Of a stretch of DNA of 57,829 bases, positions 8,786 through 15,700 are shown in pieces. Position 1 is the first letter of the stretch; each line of letters begins with the position of its first letter. Under the pieces are notes generated by a model, which was given only the letters and a program-made list of their open reading frames with translations, was not told where the DNA came from and did no database searches. Source of the DNA: an uncultured Ruminococcus sp. (GTDB lineage Bacteria; Bacillota; Clostridia; Oscillospirales; Ruminococcaceae). A program made the position numbers and the translations under genes. The stretch spans positions 1-57,829 of the forward strand of contig URTF01000002.1 in NCBI GenBank assembly GCA_900550695.1, given 5' to 3'.

Positions 8786-8983
8786 TCATGCTCTTGCATC
8801 GAACAATGCGCCGATATCTCCTGCAAATGCCTTTGCGGAATCGTTCATCATTTCGATCGTTCCCATTGCAAGCTGTGAGCTTACGTCCATGCTCTTTTTG
8901 AGTATGCTTACGCCTGCCTGCTGCCGGAACTCTGCCTGCTTCATTGCCATTGCCGTTGAAGCGATAGATGTACTCATATCCAT
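8786..8983 (-). CDS. YjfB-family putative motility protein
   Basis: A 65-residue protein with the YjfB pattern: a short N-terminal MDMSTSIASTAMAM segment followed by an amphipathic helix with QQAGVSILKKSMD. Family members are small, often lie near flagellar or chemotaxis genes, and have no proven function. The gene follows the chemoreceptor by 38 bp on the same strand and probably shares its transcript, ending at the bidirectional hairpin. GGAGG precedes the ATG. Confidence 0.82.
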   Translation of the reverse strand: MDMSTSIASTAMAMKQAEFRQQAGVSILKKSMDVSSQLAMGTIEMMNDSAKAFAGDIGALFDARA

Positions 8984-9021
8984 AATATCCGCCTCCTTTT
9001 ACGGGATCGTATAAAGATCGT

Positions 9022-10020
9022 TTACTTCATATTCTTGATGTCGTCAAGCAGCGTGTCAAACTGTTCTATATCCTTGAAACAGTTTGCAACAACGTTCTGC
9101 GTATTTGAAATATTCTCAACAATAGCCTTTGAACGGCTGTCGATGCTTGTCATTGCGTTCTGGATGCTGTCAGCGGACATCTGGCTCGTTTCGGCAAGGC
9201 TTCTGACTTCCTGTGCGATAACGCCGAATCCCTTTCCTGCCTCCTTAGCTCTCGAAGCTTCGATAGAAGCGTTAAAGCCGAGTATCTTTGTGTTAAGGGC
9301 AATATCCTGTATCTGCTTGAGCGTATCGTTCGTTTTAACGATCTCTGCGGAAGTACCCTTTGCGATCTCACTGAGGTTTGCATAAGCATCCTTGAGCGAA
9401 TTGAGCGACTTTTCGGTATGTCTTATAAGTGTGCTTGCCTCGTCTACCTTTTTATAAAGTGCCTGATTAAGGCTTGTAAGTCCCGTATTGTTCTGCTTTG
9501 AGATATAAGCATCATAAGCCGACTGGGAAAGAAGTCCTGCGATTATGAAAAGGAAATCGGCAGCAGCTTCGATCTTATCTCTGCTTACGATCTTCACCTT
9601 GCGCAGAGCTGCTATGTATTTATCCTCATTGATGCCGAGCTCACGTGCGATACTGCGGAACTTTTCCTCATCGGGCTCTTCTGTGAGCACCTGACCGCCG
9701 ATGAACGAGCCGATCATTTCACTGCCGAGCATAATGGGCGCAGCGAAATCTACCAGTCCTGCGTGACAGGAATAAGCAACGGACTTCCTTGAAAGAAGAG
9801 CGTCCTCTCCGCCTTTTTTATCACATTGACCGCATCTGCGGCAGCCCTCACGGCTTTTTCTTGTAAGATCCATGCAGAATTCGGTAAAATTACTTCCCTT
9901 TGTAACAGCATTGCCGTCAGCGTCCGTAGTGAGCGCAGCCATGCCTGTAAGTTTTGCAAATCCGTCCTGAATAGACTGAAGTGTGCTTACGCTTATCAAT
10001 TCTGTAAGAGCAACTGCCAA
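9022..10020 (-). CDS. Soluble PocR-domain methyl-accepting chemotaxis protein
   Basis: A 332-residue cytoplasmic chemoreceptor with no membrane span. The N-terminal PocR-type ligand domain (about 1-165) carries a Cys cluster (CRRCGQCDKKGG), SCHAGLVDFAAPI and GQVLTEEP. The C-terminal half is a coiled coil with a methyl-accepting signalling tip (ILGFNASIEASRAKEAGKGF, VIAQEVRSLAE). I choose TTG at 10020 as start, because GGAGGG lies 7 nt upstream; the TTG 15 nt earlier overlaps that ribosome site. It should regulate CheA/CheW in response to an internal small molecule; PocR domains are thought to bind small hydrocarbon derivatives. The chemoreceptor class is certain; the ligand is unknown. Confidence 0.9.
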   Translation of the reverse strand: MAVALTELISVSTLQSIQDGFAKLTGMAALTTDADGNAVTKGSNFTEFCMDLTRKSREGCRRCGQCDKKGGEDALLSRKSVAYSCHAGLVDFAAPIMLGSEMIGSFIGGQVLTEEPDEEKFRSIARELGINEDKYIAALRKVKIVSRDKIEAAADFLFIIAGLLSQSAYDAYISKQNNTGLTSLNQALYKKVDEASTLIRHTEKSLNSLKDAYANLSEIAKGTSAEIVKTNDTLKQIQDIALNTKILGFNASIEASRAKEAGKGFGVIAQEVRSLAETSQMSADSIQNAMTSIDSRSKAIVENISNTQNVVANCFKDIEQFDTLLDDIKNMK

Positions 10021-10093
10021 TTTTATTCCCTCCAACGAAAAAGAAATGAACCGTCAATACAGACATTTCCTTATACTTATAGTTATTATACAT

Positions 10094-10122
10094 ATAATAC
10101 ACCCATTTTATAATTTTGTCAA
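10094..10122 (-). promoter_or_regulatory. Promoter for the chemoreceptor/yjfB unit
   Basis: On the minus strand TTGACA (10117-10122) and TATTAT (10094-10099) are 17 bp apart. The start would be near 10087, giving a leader of about 67 nt. This is a vegetative-type promoter rather than the sigma-28 (sigma-D) type common for motility genes. Confidence 0.8.
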
Positions 10123-10229
10123 GCGTTTATGATCCATTTTTACAGCAATATGTCCAATTTTCACAAATCACGGATAAAAAATTCTGTATGACAATACAGC
10201 GGTCAAAATGTAAATAAATATCATATCTG

Positions 10230-10258
10230 TTGAAAACTCAATGTTTTTGAGGTATAAT
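10230..10258 (+). promoter_or_regulatory. Promoter for the PP2C phosphatase gene
   Basis: TTGAAA (10230-10235) and TATAAT (10253-10258) have a 17-bp spacer containing the small dyad CTCAATGTTTTTGAG. Transcription would start about 25 nt before the ATG at 10291. Confidence 0.8.
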
Positions 10259-10290
10259 GTATTTATAATTTTCCTTTTCGGAGGCATTTG

Positions 10291-11037
10291 ATGTACTACT
10301 GCTGCGGTATAACCGACGTCGGAACTGTGAGGGATCACAACGAGGACGCCTTTCTTATCAATAAAATAGTAATGGATCAGGCTATGCTCGAAAGCGAGCT
10401 TCATACGCCGTTCGTGACCGCCGTTGCTGACGGCGTAGGCGGCGAAGTCGGGGGCGAAGTCGCTTCAAGGCTTGCGCTTAACCTGCTCTGTGCGCTGAAG
10501 CCTGCCGAGAACACAGACTATGAAAAAAAGATACTCGATATCCATTATGCCCTGCGCAAAAACGGCGCCGAAAACAACAATATCAATATGCAGACAACAC
10601 TCTGTGCGCTTGCAGTCGACAAAAACGGCTCTGCCTGCATAATCAATGTCGGCGATTCAAAGCTTTTCCGATGCCGAGGCGGCAGTATCAGACAGCTCTC
10701 ACGAGATCAGTCGCTTGTCCAGATGCTCTATGAGCAGGGCGAGATAACCGCCGATGAAAAGCGAACCCACAAGCACCGCAACGTGATTTTCCCCGTCCTC
10801 GGGAACATCGTCGAAGACCCGACCGTCGATGTGACGCCCATCGAGGGCGGCATACAGCCGGGCGACCTTATACTGATATGCAGTGACGGACTTTCCGACT
10901 ATATAACAAAGGGCGATTTTGAAGAAACGCTTGCGCTCCCGATAAAGCTCCCGAAGCGTCTTAAAGCACTTGTAGAGCTTGCCAAAGAGGGCGGCAGCAC
11001 GGATAATATTACCGTTATCGGTATTTCGGCAATGTGA
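10291..11037 (+). CDS. PP2C-family serine/threonine phosphatase (Stp/PrpC-like)
   Basis: A 248-residue metal-dependent PP2C phosphatase. Motifs appear in family order: GTVRDHNEDAF (first metal Asp), VADGVGGEVGGE, TTLCALAVD, INVGDSKLFR, QLSRDQSLVQ, LILICSDGLSDYI and GGSTDNITVI. The start is ATG 10291, because GGAGG is 6 nt upstream; the TTG at 10288 is too close to it. Such enzymes usually reverse PASTA-kinase (PrkC/Stk) phosphorylation in wall and translation control, but no partner kinase lies adjacent here. It has its own promoter. Heptad repeat H3 begins 7 nt after the stop. Confidence 0.93.
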   Translation: MYYCCGITDVGTVRDHNEDAFLINKIVMDQAMLESELHTPFVTAVADGVGGEVGGEVASRLALNLLCALKPAENTDYEKKILDIHYALRKNGAENNNINMQTTLCALAVDKNGSACIINVGDSKLFRCRGGSIRQLSRDQSLVQMLYEQGEITADEKRTHKHRNVIFPVLGNIVEDPTVDVTPIEGGIQPGDLILICSDGLSDYITKGDFEETLALPIKLPKRLKALVELAKEGGSTDNITVIGISAM

Positions 11038-11044
11038 CAAATTA

Positions 11045-11090
11045 AATTCGGAATGCGGAATGCGGAATTCGGAATTATTTTTGTTCCGCA
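11045..11090 (+). repeat. Heptad repeat H3 after the PP2C gene
   Basis: The units AATTCGG, AATGCGG, AATGCGG, AATTCGG are followed by the tail AATTATTTTTGTTCCGCA. The same tail occurs in H4 at 11424-11468 in the opposite orientation, so the two copies bracket 11045-11468. Confidence 0.8.
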
Positions 11091-11155
11091 TATTTATCGC
11101 AAACAAAATCAATTATCATTCGGAATGGAATATACTTTGAATTTTTCTTTTACGC

Positions 11156-11184
11156 TTGACAATACTATTTCTGTGTGATATAAT
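11156..11184 (+). promoter_or_regulatory. Strong promoter of a probable small RNA
   Basis: TTGACA (11156-11161), a 17-bp spacer and TATAAT (11179-11184) form a perfect consensus promoter. No open reading frame follows before the terminator at 11236-11270. TATTCACAA (11184-11192) and TTGTGAATA (11202-11210) form a perfect 9-bp dyad over the predicted start site and could be a repressor operator. Confidence 0.8.
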
Positions 11185-11190
11185 ATTCAC

Positions 11191-11271
11191 AAGAAATGAG
11201 ATTGTGAATACTTCCACGTTGTTCACCAAAAGTAAATCCCCACAGAGTTGCCTCTCTGTGGGGATTTTTTG
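11191..11271 (+). ncRNA. Candidate small RNA of about 80 nt
   Basis: The transcript predicted from the promoter at 11156-11184 begins near 11191 and ends in the T-run after a perfect 12-bp hairpin (11236-11247 paired with 11254-11265, loop TTGCCT). The only ATG (11196) is followed by a stop after three codons, so it is unlikely to be an mRNA. A small upstream stem (GTGAA 11204-11208 with TTCAC 11222-11226) is possible. I recognise no known RNA family. Its T-run runs into a solitary MITE end. Confidence 0.6.
11236..11270 (+). terminator. Intrinsic terminator of the candidate small RNA
   Basis: A perfect 12-bp stem (ATCCCCACAGAG with CTCTGTGGGGAT) and 6-nt loop are followed by TTTTT. No protein gene lies between this and the promoter 50 bp upstream. 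Confidence 0.88.
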
Positions 11272-11297
11272 TATATAGTTTTATTGGTGTTTAGTAT
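11265..11297 (+). repeat. Solitary right end of the MITE-like element
   Basis: GTATATAGTTTTATTGGTG and TTTAGTAT match the right terminal repeat of the elements at 8465-8568 and 23689-23789. No matching left end lies nearby, so this is a truncated copy or a relic. It merges with the T-run of the small-RNA terminator. Confidence 0.7.
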
Positions 11298-11316
11298 TAT
11301 TGCCCAAACGCCCTGT

Positions 11317-11344
11317 GGCACGGGACAGCGACCCGTCCCCTACA
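11317..11344. repeat. GGGACGGG palindrome, copy 2
   Basis: CGGGAC, a short spacer and CCCGTCCCCTAC form an imperfect palindrome like those at 8722-8742, 43534-43557 and 43592-43610. It lies inside the interval bracketed by H3 and H4. Confidence 0.5.
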
Positions 11345-11423
11345 GAAAATCCGCATAATTTCGTGTATTTCCAACGGACGGATACAAAAATCCCCTGCCC
11401 CAAAAGGGAACTCACCGTAAAAT

Positions 11424-11468
11424 TGCGGAACAAAATAATTACGAATTACGCATTACGAATTACGCATT
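11424..11468 (-). repeat. Heptad repeat H4 at the end of the ATPase-like remnant
   Basis: On the minus strand the units AATGCGT, AATTCGT, AATGCGT, AATTCGT lead to the tail AATTATTTTGTTCCGCA. The repeat supplies the last codons and the stop of the gene at 11446-11955. It is inverted relative to H3. Confidence 0.8.
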
Positions 11469-11955
11469 GAATTATTGCAGTGACAACCGCAGGCAGATAC
11501 CACCCCATAACGAACATCGCAAGCGTGACGATGCATACCAACACTTCCGATAGCTTCGGGCGGCGTTTTTCTTTTATGCTTTCGGCAGCGGATAAAAACA
11601 CGTCCCAAATTATAATTATGTAAGCCGCAATATAAAGGAAAAGCGAGGGCGTTTCTGCGCCGAAATGCGCCGCAGCAGCACCTGCCGCAGCGAGAAGAAC
11701 AGTTATGACTATCCTCAGAACGAATTTCAGCCGTGAATGTGTTCTTTTCGGCTTTGCTTCGTCATTTCCGCCGCCCATTGCTTCGATATAGCCCTCGACT
11801 GCGCTTTTTACAACATTTTCCGAGCCGTTCGGCGAAAGTGTTATCGCAATTTCTTCCCCGTCATATTCCGCACTGCCGACGCCGTTCATATTTCGTGCGA
11901 ACGCACACGCTCTCTCGGCTATTTCACCGTTCTGAAGCTTTATTTTTATCTCCAT
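11446..11955 (-). pseudogene. N-terminal remnant of a heavy-metal P-type ATPase-like protein
   Basis: A 169-residue product. An N-terminal beta-alpha-beta domain (about 1-62) resembles a heavy-metal-associated domain but lacks the CxxC pair. Hydrophobic segments then resemble the first spans of CadA/ZntA-type ATPases (LYIAAYIIIIWDVFL, EVLVCIVTLAMFVMGWYLP). The actuator, phosphorylation (DKTGT) and ATP-binding domains are absent. The reading frame runs straight into heptad repeat H4, which encodes the final residues and the stop. ATG 11955 has GGAG 7 nt upstream; a start 30 nt earlier would fall in the preceding terminator. It could instead be a genuine small membrane protein; the truncation is my inference. 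Confidence 0.5.
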
Positions 11956-11973
11956 AATATTCTCCGAAAAGAA

Positions 11974-11998
11974 ACCCCTGCGCATTGTTCGCAGGGGT
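11974..11998 (-). terminator. Terminator after the SPFH-protein gene
   Basis: A perfect 9-bp stem (ACCCCTGCG with CGCAGGGGT) with a 7-nt loop begins a few bases after the stop at 12004. On the minus strand it is followed by TTTCTTTT. Confidence 0.8.
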
Positions 11999-12003
11999 CA
12001 TTT

Positions 12004-12921
12004 TTATTCACCGGTTGTATTCGATGTATCCGTATCAGCCGTTTCGGGAGCGGTGTAAACGGGCGCACTGCTTGTCGGTTTATCCTCTTTCTCAATCTGT
12101 TCGAGAAGAGCGGTTATGTCGATGAGCATCGAGCCGTTCTCACCTGCAACGGTCGGAAGCTTGCCGTCCCATTTGTCTATGTAGCTCATAAGAAGAACTT
12201 CGGGCGTTATCTGCTCGGATTTGAGTCTGTAAGCCTCTGCCTCTGCCTGAGCCTCGGCAACGGTCTGCTCGGCTTCGACCTTTACACGCTGTAAGTCCTG
12301 CTCGGCTTTGAGGGCGTTCTGCTGAGCCGTCTGCTTTGCTTCGACAGCGGCATTGTATTCCTCGGTGAAGTCGAACGAAATGATGTTGAATATCTGAACA
12401 TCGATGCCGTAAGAGCCTATCTTTTCTTTAAGCTGTTCGCTCATAAGGTCGCTGACGTTCTGTCGGTTCGTTATAAGCTCCTCCGCTGTAAAACGTGCGG
12501 TCACAGCCTTTACGCACTCCTGAACGGCAGGAATGATTATCACCGATTCATAGTCCATACCGATATTTTTATAAACCGATGCGGAATAAGAATTCATCAC
12601 CTTATAGTTCACCGCAATAGTCGAGCGAACCGTCTGCAAGTCCTTTGAAGCCGATGAACAATCAGCTTCGGCTTTGAGTACACGGTTATCGACAAGGACT
12701 ATCTTCTGCACGAACGGTATCTTGAAGTGCAGTCCCTCGGTCAGAACGCTGTCCGAAACCTTTCCGAACGTCGTCACAACGCCCGAGTGACCTGCCGTTA
12801 CCGCCGTGAACGAGTTGAGTATGACTATCACAAGTGCGAGGATAATTATAACTGCCGCAATTATTTTTCCTGCCGAACGTGCAGGTTTAACATTGATGAT
12901 ATTTCCGTCATTATTGCTCAT
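12004..12921 (-). CDS. SPFH/prohibitin-family membrane protein
   Basis: A 305-residue protein with one N-terminal membrane span (about 18-38) followed by a prohibitin-type SPFH domain (VTAGHSGVVTTFGKV, LTEGLHFKIPFVQKI) and a long Ala/Gln/Glu coiled coil (about 195-240). It ends in a low-complexity acidic tail. Relatives form large ring or cage assemblies on the membrane and often hold membrane proteases such as FtsH; no protease is adjacent here. AAAGGAA precedes the ATG. A clear terminator follows the gene. The family is certain; the cellular role is inferred. Confidence 0.92.
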   Translation of the reverse strand: MSNNDGNIINVKPARSAGKIIAAVIIILALVIVILNSFTAVTAGHSGVVTTFGKVSDSVLTEGLHFKIPFVQKIVLVDNRVLKAEADCSSASKDLQTVRSTIAVNYKVMNSYSASVYKNIGMDYESVIIIPAVQECVKAVTARFTAEELITNRQNVSDLMSEQLKEKIGSYGIDVQIFNIISFDFTEEYNAAVEAKQTAQQNALKAEQDLQRVKVEAEQTVAEAQAEAEAYRLKSEQITPEVLLMSYIDKWDGKLPTVAGENGSMLIDITALLEQIEKEDKPTSSAPVYTAPETADTDTSNTTGE

Positions 12922-12962
12922 TTGTCAAAAATTCCTTTCGGGTCAAAAATTATTCAATGAAG

Positions 12963-13346
12963 TTAGTCCTCATTATCCTCGGGAAGATCCTTTTCATCTA
13001 TCTTCTTGTTGTCAACACCAAGGCTGTAGCTTTCGATATCATCGGGGTCGTCGATGTAATAGCTGTAATCCTCGACCTTTGCCTTTTTCTTTGTCTTGCA
13101 GGACTTAACGAGCGCAACAATAGAAACTGCGAGAGCCGCTGCGGAGAGAACTATGCTGACAACTCCGAGAGTTATAGCGATAGCCCTTACCTTTTTTACA
13201 TTGTACTGAGCAAGCTTTGACTTTGCGTCATAAAGCTTCTCTTTTGTATTGCTGAGTGCAGCCTTAGTGCTGTCCCACTTATCTTCAAACATATCCTTAG
13301 CTCCATCGATAAATCTTTTTGTTTCAATAATTTTTTTGATGATCAT
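12963..13346 (-). CDS. Small membrane-anchored protein, unknown
   Basis: A 127-residue protein that I do not recognise. It has an N-terminal charged helical stretch with coiled-coil character (about 15-50), one strong membrane span (about 55-80) and a cytoplasmic or external acidic tail rich in Asp and Glu. The N-terminal part resembles a YtxH-like layout, though without a clear motif. GGAGGG precedes the ATG. It lies between ricT (20 bp) and the SPFH gene (41 bp) on the same strand, so it is probably cotranscribed with both. Confidence 0.7.
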   Translation of the reverse strand: MIIKKIIETKRFIDGAKDMFEDKWDSTKAALSNTKEKLYDAKSKLAQYNVKKVRAIAITLGVVSIVLSAAALAVSIVALVKSCKTKKKAKVEDYSYYIDDPDDIESYSLGVDNKKIDEKDLPEDNED

Positions 13347-13366
13347 AAAACTGTCCCTCCAAATTA

Positions 13367-14233
13367 TTACTTATCTTCAAGTGATTTGAGTGCCTTTACT
13401 TCGTCACGGTCGACCTTTATCTTGCCGTCACGAATGACCGTTACCTCGGACTTGTCGAATACGACCGACGGATCGTCCGATTTTTCGGGCTTTACTTTCA
13501 GCTTGCCCGTGAGAAGATTCACTTCCTCAACATAGCCTTTGAACTTTTCCGTGCTGACATAAGCGCCGACCTTCGGCGTTGTTTTGAGCAAGTCTTCATA
13601 CGCTTCCTGCTCGTGCTTCAGACAGCACATCAGTCGTCCGCACGTTCCCGAAATTTTCGTCGGGTTGAGCGAAAGCCCCTGCTCCTTTGCCATTTTGATG
13701 GAAACAGGCTGAAAATCGCCGAGGAATGATTTACAGCAGAATTCTCTTCCGCATATTCCAAGTCCGCCGAGAAGCTTTGCTTCGTCACGAACACCTATCT
13801 GGCGAAGCTCTATCCTCGTTCTGAACACGGACGCAAGGTCTTTTACAAGCTCACGGAAATCAACTCTCGTTTCTGCCGTGAAATAGAAAAGTATCTTGTT
13901 GTTGTCGAATGTACATTCAACATCGACAAGCTTCATATCCAGCTTATGCGCTGCGATCTTTTCCTGACATATTCTGAAAGCGTCCTTTTCCTTCTGCTTG
14001 TTCTGCTCGACCGCTTTAAGGTCAGCCTCGGTCGCCTTGCGGATAATGTCCTTTAACGGCTTGACGATCCTGCTGTCATCGACCTGCTTGTTTGCAAGTG
14101 CGACCTCGCCGCATTCAACGCCCCTCGCCGTTTCAACTATAACCTTTTCGCCGACAGAAAGCTTCTGCTTTCCGGGGGAAAAATAATAAACTTTGCCTGC
14201 GCTCTTAAAGCGCACTCCGATAATTTCCGCCAT
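13367..14233 (-). CDS. ricT: PSP1-domain protein RicT (YaaT)
   Basis: A 288-residue PSP1-domain protein orthologous to B. subtilis YaaT/RicT. There it works with RicA and RicF in a complex that carries iron-sulfur clusters, promotes RNase Y-dependent RNA processing and affects sporulation and competence. Two cysteine groups are obvious (GICGREFCCKSF, GTCGRLMCCLKHE), matching the cluster-binding region. The gene follows holB, as it does in B. subtilis, which supports the call. AAAGGA precedes the ATG. RicA and RicF genes are not in the window. Confidence 0.93.
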   Translation of the reverse strand: MAEIIGVRFKSAGKVYYFSPGKQKLSVGEKVIVETARGVECGEVALANKQVDDSRIVKPLKDIIRKATEADLKAVEQNKQKEKDAFRICQEKIAAHKLDMKLVDVECTFDNNKILFYFTAETRVDFRELVKDLASVFRTRIELRQIGVRDEAKLLGGLGICGREFCCKSFLGDFQPVSIKMAKEQGLSLNPTKISGTCGRLMCCLKHEQEAYEDLLKTTPKVGAYVSTEKFKGYVEEVNLLTGKLKVKPEKSDDPSVVFDKSEVTVIRDGKIKVDRDEVKALKSLEDK

Positions 14234-14308
14234 TTTTCGTCCTTTCGTTTTTATTTTCGGAAAAGCCGTTCAAAACATTCCGACCTTCCACAGCCGCTTC
14301 CTGCGGCA

Positions 14309-15286
14309 TCAGATGATCTCACCGCAAAGCGCAGACATCGCCAGCGGTACATTTATATTTGCATTGCAGTAATTTATATTCTTTCCGATAATTTCGTGAA
14401 TATGAAGTGCTTTTTTGAAAGACATTCTTTCCGCAAGCTTTTTTGCGCCGTCCCTGCAGCAGCCGATAAAAACGGCATTCTCGCCGTACAGCCGCACCTC
14501 GCAGACATCACGCATCACCTTGTCGAGCATCACAAGGATATCCTTTACTTTGTCACGGTTCTCGCCTATTTCGGCAAGAACTCTGCAAAGCCCGTATTCG
14601 TCCGATGAAGCCATACAGGCAACGATCTTCCTGCAAAGCTCGGCGGTTTCAAGCCCCTCGCCGTCAAGACAGCTTTCGCACCGTCCGATACTGCCGTGAA
14701 AAGCTTCGACCGCACTCTGTATCTGCTCCTCGGTATAAACGCCCTTTTCACGGAGTGCCGCCGCACATTCCTCATCACTGCATTCGGGTATGCCGAGCGT
14801 TATAACTCGTGAAAGTATAGTCGGAAGAAAAGTTCCCTTGCTCTGCGCCGTGAAGATGAAATACGCATAATCGGGCGGTTCTTCTATCAGCTTGAGCAGA
14901 AGATTCTGTGTCTGTTCCTGTAAACTTTCACAGTCGGGTATAAGATACACCTTTGCGTCGCAGTCGTTCGGCATAGTGTAAGCATCGTCATACATTTCCC
15001 GTATAGAATCCTTGCCGTATATAAGCGTTTTTCCCGTGCGTTCGGGAGTTATGACATCGGGGTGAGTCCCCTCGTCTATCCTTTTGCACTGGCGGCATAC
15101 TCCGCAGGGGACGCCGTCCCGACTGTTTTCGCAGAGAATAGACTTTGCGATATAAAGTGCGCAGGTCTTTTTCCCAACGCCCTTTTCACCCGTGAGCAAA
15201 AAGCCGTGAGCTGTTCGTCCGTGCGTTACCATTGCCTTTATCGGTTCGGTGACGCTCGCTTTCCCGTATAAAGTCTTTACGCTCAT
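14309..15286 (-). CDS. holB: DNA polymerase III subunit delta' (clamp loader)
   Basis: A 325-residue clamp-loader AAA+ protein. It has GEKGVGKKT (P-loop-like), a four-cysteine zinc module (CENSRDGVPCGVCRQC), the KLIEEPP motif and the SRV.TL sensor region. The C-terminal domain is divergent, as expected. Delta' opens and loads the sliding clamp with tau and delta. Its ATG overlaps the darA stop by 4 bp (ATGA), so translation is coupled. The gene order darA-holB-ricT matches B. subtilis, without yaaR. Confidence 0.93.
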   Translation of the reverse strand: MSVKTLYGKASVTEPIKAMVTHGRTAHGFLLTGEKGVGKKTCALYIAKSILCENSRDGVPCGVCRQCKRIDEGTHPDVITPERTGKTLIYGKDSIREMYDDAYTMPNDCDAKVYLIPDCESLQEQTQNLLLKLIEEPPDYAYFIFTAQSKGTFLPTILSRVITLGIPECSDEECAAALREKGVYTEEQIQSAVEAFHGSIGRCESCLDGEGLETAELCRKIVACMASSDEYGLCRVLAEIGENRDKVKDILVMLDKVMRDVCEVRLYGENAVFIGCCRDGAKKLAERMSFKKALHIHEIIGKNINYCNANINVPLAMSALCGEII

Positions 15287-15609
15287 ACCTTTTCAAAGCG
15301 TTCGATATCGGTGACGAAAATTGTTGCGCCGCCGACGGGAACTTCAAGCGGAAAAGATGTTGACTGCATATCAACGCCGCCCATTGTCGAAGCAGGAACA
15401 TACTGCTTTCTTCTTCTCGAACAATGCTTTATGATGTCGATTATCTCATCGACCTGACCGTCCTCGGAGCAAACGAGGAACGTTGTGTTTCCCGCCATAA
15501 GGAATCCGCCCGTTGAAGCGAGCTTTGTAGCGGAAAAGCCGGCTTTTGTAAGATTCGATGAAACAGCATGGCTGTCATCGTTGTTTACGATAGCATATAT
15601 AAGTTTCAT
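15283..15609 (-). CDS. darA: Cyclic-di-AMP-binding PII-like protein DarA
   Basis: A 108-residue PII-like protein (YaaQ/PstA/DarA family) that binds c-di-AMP as a trimer. The sequence shows the ferredoxin-like start KLIYAIVNNDD, the TKLASTGGFLMAGNTT segment and the C-terminal GGATIFVTDIERFEKV, all typical of the family. Its downstream target is not well known. It sits directly before holB with a 4-bp overlap. AAAGGACAG precedes the ATG. The B. subtilis order places tmk just upstream, but here the neighbour is the PLP enzyme, so tmk is missing from this site. Confidence 0.95.
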   Translation of the reverse strand: MKLIYAIVNNDDSHAVSSNLTKAGFSATKLASTGGFLMAGNTTFLVCSEDGQVDEIIDIIKHCSRRRKQYVPASTMGGVDMQSTSFPLEVPVGGATIFVTDIERFEKV

Positions 15610-15700
15610 TTCTATCTGTCCTTTCGGTTTTATGCGGTCGGAAAGTCCGATCGTTCCGTGCGAAAAGTCACGGTAATATGTAGTTTGGGTACTCCCTTTT

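Noticed and set aside
10699..11112. Minus-strand frame of 137 codons
   Set aside because: It is antisense to the PP2C gene and begins past heptad repeat H3; no ribosome site or family resemblance.
11191..11271. 6S RNA or another well-known small RNA
   Set aside because: At about 80 nt it is too short for 6S, and it has no internal-bulge long-helix architecture.
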